DNA of 64,000 bases, taken from contig CM043946.1 of NCBI GenBank assembly GCA_014529385.2, forward strand, positions 22,704,077 to 22,768,076. The letters run 5' to 3'. The number at the start of each line of letters is the position of its first letter. The first letter of the stretch is position 1. Shown piece after piece: positions 1 to 9,834 of the stretch. Position numbers and translations under genes: made by a program. The notes beneath the pieces are model-generated. The model had not been told where the DNA came from and did not search any database. It worked only from the letters and a program-made list of their open reading frames with translations. The DNA is from Adiantum capillus-veneris. Taxonomy: Eukaryota; Streptophyta; Polypodiopsida; Polypodiales; Pteridaceae.

Positions 1-939
1 GCTAGATTTGGGCATGTTAGTTATGGCAGTTTGATGACTTTACAACGTCATAATATGTTGCATGATTTGTCTTTATTGGAGATGCCACCAAGACATGTAT
101 GTGAAGGTTGTGTTCTTGGAAAGATACACAGATTTGCATTTTCGCAGGATGGTTCAGTTAGAGCGACACGAAAGTTATAGCTTGTACACAGTGATGTATG
201 TGGTCCTATGAGGACGCCATCTATAGGAAACAGCCTTTATTTTGTGACCTTCATTGATGACTTTTCCAAGTTTTGTTGGGTGTATCCACTCAAAGCAAAG
301 TCAGATGTGTTTGCAGTTTTTCAACATTATGTCGCCATGGTTGAAAATGAAACAGGTTGCAAAGTACAGACTCTTCGTACCGATCGAGGAGGTGAATACA
401 TGTCAGGTGCATTTAAGGATTTTTTGGGAAAGAAAGGCATTAAACACCAATGCACTATGCCATACACCCCACAACAGAATGGTGTTGCAGAAAGGAAGAA
501 CAGGTCTTTAATGGAGACGGCTAGATGTGCAGCACATGTTTTGAACATGTGTCCTACTCGTGCCTTGAAGACCATTACTCCATATGAAGCTTGGTATGAC
601 AGAAAACCTTCAGCCAGTTATCTTCGTGTTTTTGGTTGTCTTGCTTATGCTCACATCCCTCAGCAGTTACGTGGGAAGCTTGATGATAAGGCAATCAAAT
701 GTATATTTGTGGGGTACAGTAGTGGAAGTAAAGGTTATAGACTTTACAATCCTGCTACAAACAAGATTTTTGAAAGTCGTGATGTAATTTTTGCAGAAAC
801 TACTGCTCAACCTATGGTTGCTTTTGATGTACCTCATATGCAGACACATGATGTATTTGAAGGTTTGCTTCCTTCTTTTGTGGAGATCAAGAATCACAAC
901 AGATTGATAATCTTGATCAATCTTTTGATCAGCATGTGA
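1..939 (+). pseudogene. Ty1-copia GAG-preintegrase and integrase, broken
   Basis: The first frame reads through the zinc-binding preintegrase segment (H-V-C-E-G-C-V-L-G-K near 97-123) and the integrase core. The catalytic triad is complete: D at 193-195 (H-S-D-V-C-G), D at 382-384 (R-T-D-R-G-G-E-Y) and E at 490-492 (G-V-A-E-R-K-N), with the expected D(35)E spacing. The copia 'F-V-G-Y-S' segment follows near 706-720. A TAG at 178-180 sits where the sister element E2 has CAG (Gln), so this is one point mutation. The frame is lost after about 939. By family the enzyme joins cDNA ends to the chromosome; this copy could not make the whole polyprotein. Confidence 0.93.
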
Positions 940-2677
940 CACCCCATGATGTAGAGGAAATTGTGCGTGAAGTTCTCATGGAAGAAAGAACCTTGCCTAA
1001 ATGGGTTCAGAAAACTTTGCAGGATAGCAAGTTGGATGCACCGTTGCCACGAAAAACACGGCTGGTACTACTTTTGACAGAGAGCAAGTAGATTTGGCTT
1101 GCTTTAGCACTCTTTGTGATGCAGATGAGCCTGATTCATTTGAACAAGCTTTAGAGTGTGTTCAGTGGAAAGATGCTATGCAACAAGAAATTGATTCTAT
1201 TCATAAGAATCATACATGGGATCTAGTGGACTTGCCTACAGGTAAAAAGCCTATTGTTACAAAGTGGGTTTTTAAGGTAAAAAGGAAACAAGATGGTACT
1301 GTTGACAGGTACAAAGCAAGGCTTGTAGCAAAAGGCTATGCGCAACAGAAAGGCATAGATTATGATGAAACCTTTGCTCCTACTTCTCGTGCGTCCATAG
1401 TTAGATCACTAGTTGCAATTGCTGCTCATCATGGTTGGAAAGTGCATCGGTTGGATATCAAAACTGCTTTTTTGAATGGTGATTTGCAGGAAGAATTTTA
1501 TGTAAGTCAACCAAGTGGTTTTGTTGTAAAAGGTCAAGAGCAAAAGGTATGTAGATTGCGTAAAGCTTTGTATGGTCTCAAACAGGCTCCAAGAGCATGG
1601 TATGAGAAGATACATACTTATTTGATTGGCTAGGGATTTCAAAATAGTCCAACAGAAAGTACTTTGTATGTCAAAAAGAGAGATGGAGTTCTCATTATGC
1701 TAACACTTTATGTGTATGATATGCTTCTTACAGGCAATACTGCAGATGAAATTGAAGCGTTTAAAGATGCTTTGAGAAAAACCTTTGAGATGTCTGATCT
1801 TGGTTTGCTACATTATTACTTGGGTATTCAGTTTGTGCAATCAGAGGATGGCATATACATGTTGCAGGCAAAATATTTGCATAGAATTTTGGACAAGTTT
1901 GGTATGAAAAATTATAAACCAATCTCTACACCCGTAGAAACTGGATCAAAGTTGAGCATGCACGATGCTGGAGAACCTTTTGATGTACATACTTATGCAG
2001 CAGCGGTTGGTTGCTTGATATATTTGGCAGGCAACACTCGTTCAGACATTCAATTTGGGGTTTCACAAGAAAGCAGATTTATGCACAACCCAGGTATGCA
2101 TCATTGGCAGGCTGTGAAGCGCATACTTCGTTACCTTTCAGGTACCCCTAATCTTGCCATGTTCTTTCCAAGGGGGGATATGTATGGAAAGCACAGTTCT
2201 ATGCAGCTTCTTGGTTACAACGATTCAGATTGGGCTGGTGATTTTGACACACGACATTCCATAAGTGGCAATTGTTTTTTCTTGAGAAATGCATGTATAT
2301 CTTGGCTAAGCAAGAAGCAACCCACAGTGGCTACATCAACTTGTGAAGCTCAGTATAGGGCAGCTTTCACGGCAACAGTTGATTGTGTATGGATACGCAG
2401 GTTATTGGCAGATCTTTGTGAGTGTCAACAGGGACCCACTACCATTTTCACTGACAGTCAGAGTGCTATGGCAGTTGCAAGGAATCCAGTATTTCATGCA
2501 AGAACAAAGCACATAGGGGTTCACTACCACTATGTCAGGGAAAGGCTACATGCAGGGAAGATCACACTAACTTACTGTTCTACACAGGATAACATTGCAG
2601 ATCTATTTACGAAGGCGTTATCACGAGAAAAGTTTGAAGCTTTCCGAAAAGCTTTGGGCTTACTCTCATACACATGA
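940..2677 (+). pseudogene. Ty1-copia reverse transcriptase and RNase H, broken
   Basis: A linker in the third frame (about 951-1055) leads into reverse transcriptase in the second frame (about 1056-1633 and 1634-2677). Seen in order: W-V-F-K-V-K, A-R-L-V-A-K-G-Y-A-Q-Q, D-I-K-T-A-F-L-N-G, K-A-L-Y-G-L-K-Q-A-P-R-A-W-Y, then the active-site box, then RNase H with S-D-W-A-G, S-T-C-E-A-Q and T-D-S-Q-S-A. The polymerase box normally reads Y-V-D-D; here codon 1715-1717 is TAT, giving Y-V-Y-D, so one metal-binding aspartate is lost. A TAG at 1631-1633 also interrupts the frame. The end at 2677 is the usual copia end (F-T-K-A-L, then F-R-K-A-L-G-L-L). Confidence 0.93.
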
Positions 2678-2712
2678 TGATCTACTACCTTGTACGGATT
2701 CACACTATCACT

Positions 2713-2724
2713 ATAGGGGTGATT
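2713..2724 (+). promoter_or_regulatory. Polypurine tract of copia E1
   Basis: A purine-rich stretch (ATAGGGGTGATT) lies directly before the LTR start TGTAGACATG, 35 bp after the pol stop. E2 has the equivalent tract before its 3' LTR. It primes plus-strand DNA synthesis in this family. Confidence 0.75.
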
Positions 2725-3004
2725 TGTAGACATGTAGTAGTGTTAGTGTGTATACGCGCTTCACCAGGGGCACTTTTCTCCCACTGGGTTTTTCCCCCTG
2801 AACATCCGGTGTGAAAGGACACCTTATCTCTTAGGGTTTCATATAAGATTTGTAGCTCTGAGTTTGTATACACTATTATTCTAATACAGAGAGAGAGACT
2901 ACAGAGATCTTGTACACAAGCTCTGTGTCTTCTCCTTCTCCATCTTCTTCCTACTCTGAGTTGCTGTCTTCCTTCTGTTTCCTGTTTCATCATCTTCAAC
3001 AACA
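2725..3004 (+). repeat. 3' LTR of copia E1
   Basis: It begins TGTAGACATG right after the polypurine tract and contains the pattern shared by copia LTRs here: an early palindromic start, a TATACGCGC segment, a G/C-run segment, and a pyrimidine-rich tail (TTCTCCTTCTCC near 2931). The end at about 3004 (CAACA) is an estimate; the partner LTR is outside the window. Confidence 0.7.
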
Positions 3005-3019
3005 TCACCATTTAAAACC

Positions 3020-3112
3020 AACCTTAATGAGTAGCATTTGAACTCATCACGTACATACTATGAAACTCAACCTAAACCACTAGGCTATTCGCCTTGGCTT
3101 CCCTTAGGGCTC
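3020..3112 (-). mobile_element. Probable tRNA-derived SINE fragment
   Basis: Read on the minus strand it has a pol III A-box-like sequence (TAGCCTAGTGGTT, at 3075-3087) and, 30 bp downstream, a B-box-like sequence (GAGTTCAAATGC, at 3034-3045). That is the spacing of a tRNA-related SINE head. It sits directly beside the 3' LTR of copia E1. I see no clear A tail or target duplication, so it may be a fragment. Confidence 0.45.
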
Positions 3113-4257
3113 CTTTAAGCACTTAAAAAAAACAAATACCCCCCCCCCCCCCCCCCCCACCCTACTCTACCTCTACCCGTACCCCCCCTTTCTCCTTTCG
3201 CTTTTTTTCCCCACCCTTCCCTTTTCCTTTCTTCCCCCCCCCCCCCCCCCCCCCCCCCCCCAAAACTAATTAATTAATGGCTTTTGAAAAAGTCGTTTTG
3301 GCTGCCTACTTGGTATTTGTTCACAAACAAATTATGGTTCTTGCTTCTTCATGGAACCTTAGGGGGGTCATTACTATCTATAAGACCTATATATTGTGTG
3401 TGTGTGTGTTTAAGGACTATTTATAAAACTCGAGAGGGGCTGGTCATTACAATAAAAACAATTTGCATAACATGGTTTCAACAATAGGGATTATTTTATT
3501 CTATATTTTTTAATATTTTCACATACAAAAAGGTATTGAAAAAATGATCTTGAAAATAAAATATAGAATAAATAAAAAAAGAGTCCCTTTTATTAGTGAA
3601 AAATTGACAACAGCTCAATCTCTTCCCACCCTCGACTGAGGGGATGCCACATGTCAATATCACTTATGCATCTTTTTTGTCACTCCGTGGTCAATTTCCT
3701 CTTGCATAATTCTATAATGGAAGAGTTCTTTGGCTCAAACTATTGTTTTCTTCTAATGAGAAAAGATACACATGCGATCTCTAAGTTTCAGGTATTTCAA
3801 TTTTTTTAATTCACGATAATGGCATTGCTTTGAATGGTATAACATGTATTCGCATCTCACAAGGTATGACAAAGGGTAAGATATGACAAAATGAGCTTTC
3901 TTCGATACAATGCGCGGGTGTTCATCTTAAACAAGAAGGCATCTATGCCAAGTCATAAGGTCCTCCGATAAAATTAGTGAGGAGATGTTTGGTCCGTGTT
4001 GACCATGTTGTGCAAAATAAGGAGAGAGGAAAGACCAATCAAAAGTGAACCTTTGTATATTTCTTTTCTTCAAAAACTATTTAGTGACTTCGTCAACTGA
4101 ATTGTTAATGAGGTGGGTGGCCAAAACGAGTTTTTTGGGGTCTATTAGATGGTATCCACGGAGATACCTTGTGAAGCTAAGTGTTTAGGGGTGGTAAACA
4201 CTTAGGTTGAACCATTGGAAGAGAGATTAAAGGGAGAGAGATGCCGCCTGTGAAGGA

Positions 4258-4258
<1 letters not shown>
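3113..4258. other. Intergenic, no gene recognised; two poly-C runs
   Basis: Poly-C runs lie at 3139-3158 and 3234-3261. The rest is AT-rich with short ORFs in no consistent frame and no recognisable domain. A long AT-rich stretch follows at about 3480-3620. Confidence 0.6.

Positions 4259-4297
<39 letters not shown>
4259..4297. repeat. (GA)n microsatellite
   Basis: Nineteen or so uninterrupted GA units. A second shorter GA tract lies near 4428-4456. Confidence 0.95.
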
Positions 4298-4302
<5 letters not shown>

Positions 4303-5037
4303 TCTTTGATGGAGGCGCGATTGTGTAGCAAAGGATGGTGAGGGAGGGCCGACACTCAGTGTATTTGGAGCTTGTCTTTACCTTGCATCCAGATGCAATG
4401 GAAAAGGAAGTGCCAAGGGGCATAACGAAGAGAGAGAGAGAGAGAGGGAGAGAGGGACATCCACTACAGAGCAGAGTTGTGCTTTGCTCCGCGCCTTTGC
4501 AGGCCGTCATGTGATGCAAGTTAGTCATGGTGGAGAGAATTCTCTCTACGTCTCTGTCCATAGCAAAGCAGGCGCGGCACTGAGGACTCTGTTTGCGGGG
4601 AGGGTGTTGCTGACGAGGCATCCGAGTTTTGCCTTTGAACTTTTCATTCCAAAAGGAATCTCGCCTTGAAATTAATTAATGAGCATGAGGCCAGTATGTA
4701 TGTCCCCCTAAATAGGTATGCAAAGGACTTAAGAAGTGTCGACTAAGTCGAATAATTATACAAATGCCAAAGGACTAAGTATATAGCCGCAACATCACTC
4801 TCTTTAAACATTAGAAAGATCATTATAGAATTGATAAATGCAAGAACATTGCAATGCATGCGCCCACTATTTTTTTGGACCTTTTATGTGGTGGCGTGCT
4901 TAAATGTGTTATTCTTGCTAACTTTTATGTGGAGGGATTCCGTGTCCCCCTCCTTGCCACGCATCAGGACACCCTCCTTGCCACGCATCAGCAACAGTTG
5001 CATTCGACGGGTGTGGCTTGCAAGTCCGGGTGCACAG

Positions 5038-5077
<40 letters not shown>

Positions 5078-5407
5078 GCTTGCACGAATACAAGAGAGAG
5101 GCAAGTGAACTCGTTGGCCACACTAGTTATATTAAAGCGTACTACATTGAATGCCAAAAATAAGTCTCAAATAAATGGATAAAAATGAGTCCATTTATGT
5201 TGAAGCATATTATTTTTCTTGGGGATTCAAGAAAAAATGAGTCCATTTATGCTAATAAGGTCGAGGGCATACTATGTTCCTCTTTTAAAGCCAATATGAT
5301 TATACTAGAAGCTAGACCTGACCCTGGAAAATCATCTGTTATAATTGGTCAGTTGAAAGTACAAAATGATTACAATCACCTGCGTGCTCTTGTAGAATAG
5401 ATTGTGC
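4298..5407. other. Intergenic with (GA)n tracts, no gene recognised
   Basis: Includes (GA)n at 5042-5074 and a local direct repeat near 4953-4990 (CTCCTTGCCACGCATCAG twice). A short open frame at 5185-5400 encodes about 71 residues of no recognised family and ends at the SINE target duplication; I do not call it a gene. Confidence 0.55.
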
Positions 5408-5537
5408 AATCAAGGGGTGTTGGCCTAGTGGTAGCGCACCCACTATGGTTCAATCCTTGAGACATGTGGGTGTGGGTGAGTGGGCGCAACCCCGGAAAAC
5501 TAATCGAAGTGAAGCTTCCAACGGCTTTCAAAAAAAA
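5408..5537 (+). mobile_element. tRNA-derived SINE with target-site duplication
   Basis: The head carries an A box (TGGCCTAGTGG, 5421-5431) and a B box (GGTTCAATCC, 5447-5456). A body of about 75 bp ends in an A-run at 5530-5537. The insertion is flanked by GAATAGATTGTGC (5395-5407) and GAATAGACTATGTGC (5538-5552), a slightly decayed direct duplication. These are the hallmarks of a SINE copied by LINE machinery. The body does not obviously match the 3' end of the LINE in this window. Confidence 0.8.
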
Positions 5538-5552
5538 GAATAGACTATGTGC

Positions 5553-6178
5553 ATACTAAATTTCCCACTTGCACATTGTTGGTCACGTACTCAATGATTT
5601 GATGACTTCGATGCACACTACACAATTGCTAGCACAATTGTCAACTAGCACAATTGTTGACAATTGTGGGGCTACACCACACGGTGATTCTAAGTGCTCA
5701 AAATAGTTGATAAAGTATTCACTTTTAAGAAATTTCCTTTGTAATGGACCATATAATTGGAAAAAGAACACACGCTTTTGCTACATTTGAACAAGTCAAC
5801 TTACTTCTGTCCAAACATGGTGGATTCCATTTACAAGATAACTATTCCTTTTTGGCCTTGTAAAACATGCTTACAAGATAAGAGGATAATAGAGAAAGAC
5901 ATACAAATTTTGTATTGCTTTTGTTTAGTTTGTAAATGGCCCTTCAATTAAGGGACTCGTGGCTCCTTTTCCAAATTTTTGTTTCTAAAAATCTTCCTTT
6001 AATTTGCATATCTTATCTTATGTATATATTAAAAAGGAAGCATTAGATCCGCGTGGCTAGATCTAAGGCCTTCCTTAGTCTTCAACTTCTGTTTTGAGTG
6101 TCTCCATGTCGTCGAGCATGCGTCTCTTCTGAGCACCCTCCACAGCGGAGCGTACATTTTTCGTGCTGAGGTCCCACA
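5553..6178. other. Intergenic, no gene recognised
   Basis: AT-rich sequence with a short local repeat of CACAATTG near 5619-5668 (four closely spaced copies). The right end is the 5-bp target duplication of element A (CCACA, 6174-6178). Confidence 0.5.
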
Positions 6179-6250
6179 TGTTACGAAATTAATATTTTAT
6201 ATTTATTGCAGCTGACAGGTGGAAAAGGCTTCACTGATCTAGGGCTATGC

Positions 6251-6337
<87 letters not shown>

Positions 6338-6737
6338 GTACATTCTATTATTCAAGTGCTTTTTTATGAGCTTTGACCATTTATGACTGGCCGACCAATT
6401 TGTACTCAATTTGACCATTCAAGAAATCTATAAATCAAATAGGTGCAAGAGGGAAATGGTCACTCTTGCACGGGGGGAGATTGCACGCACCCGGTGCCTG
6501 TGTACCTCTTCTCTTCTCTCCTCTCTTCTCTCTCGCCATGCCTGCGTAGCACTCTGCTCTAGGAGGTGCGCTCGTGTGTTGTCTCTTCCTCTCTCCCTCT
6601 CTTTATCTCTCTTTGTTCGTATACAACATTGTTTATGTGCTAAGGGATTTTCCAGGTATGCAGATTTGTGTGTTTCATGGTTGTAGTATATGCTTTTTAG
6701 TGTTTTGCAGGGCCTTCCACGCCATCCGTTTGTAGTA
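6179..6737 (+). repeat. 5' LTR of element A
   Basis: Begins TGTTACGAAATT and ends TTTGTAGTA, matching TTTATAGCA of the right copy. It is 559 bp against 378 bp on the right. The difference comes from a (TA)n expansion at about 6253-6334 and roughly 100 extra bases near 6410-6540. Confidence 0.8.
6253..6334. repeat. (TA)n microsatellite inside LTR A
   Basis: About 40 TA units. The matching position in the right LTR (near 18628-18640) has only about five, so the tract grew after insertion, or shrank in the other copy. Confidence 0.95.
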
Positions 6738-6738
6738 G

Positions 6739-6751
6739 TGGTATCAGAGCT
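6739..6751 (+). promoter_or_regulatory. Primer-binding site of element A (tRNA-iMet)
   Basis: TGGTATCAGAGCT, complementary to the 3' end of plant initiator tRNA-Met, one base after the LTR. The same site occurs in copia E2, N and C in this window. Confidence 0.85.
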
Positions 6752-7465
6752 CAAGGCAACGCTCTTGCATGCTGTGGAAAGCGACAAAGGAAGATGTAGG
6801 AACCAACTTATGGCTATGGAGATCGTTAACACATCCATTTATCAAAGCTAAGTGCCCTCACAAAATCATTATTGGTGTACATATTTTTTCTTTATCATTT
6901 CTAGACAGGTTGCATCCTTTTATCAAATTTCATGTTTGTGTACAAAGGGTGAGGAAGTTTATAATCGATCAATGAGATTTTAGTCACAGAAGTTTGATAT
7001 AGTATTACTAGATTTGAATTATTCGTCAAATGATTTATTTTTTAAAAAGAAAAATCCACTAGAGAATTTGGCACAAGAGAATAAGGAGAAGAAGTAGAAG
7101 TAGCGGGAGTGTTAATTCAAGGAACAAGAGGTAGAAGGAGATGGTAAGCAATCCTAGGTGCTCTTAAGGAATTACCAGGATATGTGGAGACCAAGATTGG
7201 ATTTTACAAACAAAAGTTCACATGGGATACAACCCCAAGCATCTCCAAAGGTGAAGGATACCATATTTTTTATATATATATCATTTAGAGATAGCACACG
7301 ACATTTGCCAATGAATCAACAATGCTATTGAGCACTATCTGCTACGATCGGCTCTAGCGGTGGGCGGTGGAGTAGTGACAACGACAACAATCCACTACAT
7401 ATCGTCACCAACATCTCTCACCCCATGTGCCACCGCATCAAGTTCAGACGGACTGCATGCAGCAG
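6752..7465 (+). other. Element A internal region, left part, no gene recognised
   Basis: Short reading-frame pieces only, all broken by stops. It ends at the insertion point of element B. Confidence 0.55.
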
Positions 7466-8642
7466 TGTCCTGCAGCTCCGTTTCCATGATGGGAAAAAGA
7501 GAAAAGGATTGTAAGCTAAGCTTCTTTGAAGCCTACACATTTATTGAGCAGTGATAAGGGCTTCTTAACATGCCAAGTTTAATGATTAATGTATGCCAGA
7601 TGCGGCTTTAAAGGTCCAACAAATGCCTTAATGATGCTAGAAGTGATGCCTTAATGATGCTAGAAGTGAGCCCAGATGGGAGTTTATGATCTAGAACTAT
7701 AGTGCTTGAAGTGATCTACCGGCATGTCTTTACGGCTCGTCAATTGGAGCTATAATGAAAAAGTTATGGCACTTCAAAGTTTAAGTCAATTGCATATCCG
7801 TATTGGATTGGGCAACTACAATTGAGGGGACAAAAATAAAGTGAATGCATGGGGCTGAAGTGATCACTTTGTGGAGCACGTCGGTCTTTTTAGGTCATCA
7901 ATCAGAGTTCCGGTTGCCAAGATACTGGCCGTTAAAGATTCACCAAGAGTCGGTTCCGTACTAGTTTGGTCTGCTCGATCGGTGTGCCATCTGGGGAGTT
8001 TTGAGCTTTAGTGAGGGTTTTGAATGTAGTAGAAGAAGTGCTCGAGGAGAATCTTGTCCAAAATGTCATCACTTGTAGTGCATTGGCAGCTGGGTGTGCT
8101 CGATAGGCAATTATGGGAGCTCAACACTGCTTAGGTCAACAATTATGGAAGCTCGGTAATGCTTTGGCCGATGCATATACCAAATGCGGTGCCGTTACGA
8201 AAGCATAAAAAAGTTCTTGAGGAGCTCTTTGTCTGCAATGTCATCTCCTAGGGCATGTTGATTGCGGTATTTACCCAGCAGGCTCTGGATGGGAGAATTC
8301 GTGGTGAGATTGCTTAACTGGGGGGCCCTTCATAAAGGCACCACATTTAGCATACATGGTAGCCAATGCAATAAAGTCGTCTGCCCAAAGAACCCTAAGA
8401 AACGGCCACCCAAATTAAAGGAAAGAGGCCTTTTAGTGTGGAAAGGGGGGAGGAAAAAAGGAAGATGGTGGTCTGAGCAGGGGACGAGCACAGGGGAGAA
8501 GGTGATGAGCTCGTGTAGACCGCCGTGGTGCTCAGATGAGCTTGGGCATGTGACGGAAAATCCTCAGCTTGCCATGACGCGTCATTGCAGCACTAGTAGA
8601 GGAAGATTTCGTGTTGTCATAAAAAAGACCGCCATGTCACCG

Positions 8643-8686
8643 CCCCTATTCTCACAACGACGGTGCCATTGTTGTGAAAATAGGGG
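8643..8686 (+). promoter_or_regulatory. Hairpin upstream of TATA in LTR B, copy 1
   Basis: CCCCTATTCTCACAACGA pairs with TTGTTGTGAAAATAGGGG across an 8-base loop. A TATA-like sequence (TTTTTATAGC) follows at about 8698-8707, so the hairpin lies just 5' of the likely LTR promoter. Confidence 0.6.
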
Positions 8687-8814
8687 AAGAGGGGAGATTT
8701 TTATAGCAAGCATGGAGAAGAGAAAGTGAGGTTACGAGCAAGGGGAGGAGAACAATAGGGAAGAAGCATCGAGGAGGGAGGAGTGGAGCTTGGCGGAGAT
8801 CAAAAGCATAGAAG

Positions 8815-8816
<2 letters not shown>

Positions 8817-8888
<72 letters not shown>
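8817..8888. repeat. (CT)n microsatellite in LTR B, copy 1
   Basis: About 36 CT units. A (CT)n of similar length occupies the same position in the other LTR (13977-14040), so the tract predates insertion or is part of the element's leader. Confidence 0.95.
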
Positions 8889-8891
<3 letters not shown>

Positions 8892-9449
8892 CCCTTGAGA
8901 AACCTTCCGACCTCGCTCTCGAGTAAGCAAAAGGAGCGCAGGGGTAACGAGAAGAAGGGAGTATTGTGAGGGTATTGAAAGTCTTCGAGGGCTCTCCCGA
9001 TCTCGCTCTCTCGTCCTCAGTGAGTAAGGGCAGGCAAAGAGGGAGAAAAACAAGAGGTGAAGCAAAGAAAAGGGCTCTCTCTCTCAAGGCACGGCAAGAG
9101 GATACAAGAGGAAGGCATGAAGGCATAAGGAAAAAGGAGACAGGAGAAGTAAGAAGCTCAATTGAAGCAAGTGGAATGGAATTCGCTCGGAGCAAGGTTC
9201 TTAAACCTCGTTTTTTACCTAACCAAAGACGTAAAGGGAAAGATAGCAATCAATTCTGGAAATCTAACATGGAAGAATTTTTTTCTGTCGGTGAGAAACC
9301 GGTACCTACTTCTTCACAACTAAAGCTATCAGCAAGCTTGACAGACCCCTTAAGAGAAATTGAAAGAGTAAAAGAGAGCAGCTATGAATGCATCATTGTC
9401 ATCAATTTAAACTTGAATACTCATCTTGGTAAATCCTGGTGTCGTTAAC

Positions 9450-9658
9450 GGCCTGGGTAATTGTAAAGGGAGCATAAATTCCCAGTTTTCAATTAATTCG
9501 AGTGATGGTGCTGCTAACAACCCACCTTGGCTACCAATTACATTCCTAGTTTTCAATTAATTCGAGTGATGGTGCTGCTAACGGCCTGGGTAATTGTAAA
9601 GGGAGCTTAAATTCCTAGTTTTCAATTAATTCGAGTGATGGTGCTGCTAACAACCCAC
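9450..9658 (+). repeat. Tandem duplication near the end of 5' LTR B
   Basis: The segment starting GGCCTGGGTAATTGTAAAGG and running through GTGATGGTGCTGCTAAC occurs at about 9450 and again at about 9577. The right LTR has it once (near 14601-14680). Confidence 0.85.
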
Positions 9659-9823
9659 GTTGGCTACCAATTACATTGTATTCAAAGATTGAATTGATTA
9701 ATTGATGATTACAGTGACTATTAGAGCTTCAATGTCTATTGTTCTCTCTCTTTCACACCTCCCACAGCCAGAGGCCCGACGCCTGCCCAACTCACATTTC
9801 GAACACATATCCCCCGAAATCTT

Positions 9824-9833
9824 TGGTGAACTC
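9824..9833 (+). promoter_or_regulatory. Candidate primer-binding site of element B
   Basis: TGGTGAACTC a few bases after the 5' LTR. It begins with the obligatory TGG, but I cannot match it with certainty to a plant tRNA. Confidence 0.4.
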
Positions 9834-9834
9834 G

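Larger units (their letters stand above)
1..3004 (+). mobile_element. Ty1-copia retrotransposon E1, 5' part outside window
   Basis: The order GAG-preintegrase, integrase, reverse transcriptase, RNase H, polypurine tract, LTR is that of Ty1-copia. The window opens inside the preintegrase domain (A-R-F-G-H motif at the first codons), so the 5' LTR, gag and protease are off the left edge. The reading frame is broken: a TAG at 178-180, frame changes near 940 and 1055, and a TAG at 1631-1633. The right end is estimated from a C-A-A-C-A at about 3000-3004, because no second LTR is available for comparison. The encoded protein is close to that of copia E2 at 19997-29914. Confidence 0.93.
7466..9819 (+). 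repeat. 5' LTR of element B
   Basis: About 2.35 kb, aligned by eye along its whole length with 12460-14830. Landmarks shared by both: TTAATGATTAATGTAT near the start, a hairpin and TATA sequence, a long (CT)n, and the end TTTCGAACACATATCCCC. It differs by a duplication of about 127 bp near 9450-9650. The exact end is uncertain by a few bases. Confidence 0.85.

Noticed and set aside
5185-5400. Small gene of 71 residues before the SINE
   Set aside because: No domain, no promoter or neighbour support, and a partial internal duplication of AAATGAGTCCATTTATG explains part of it.
5421-5456. Genuine tRNA gene
   Set aside because: A and B boxes are present but a cloverleaf cannot be completed, and an A-tail with target duplication shows a SINE.
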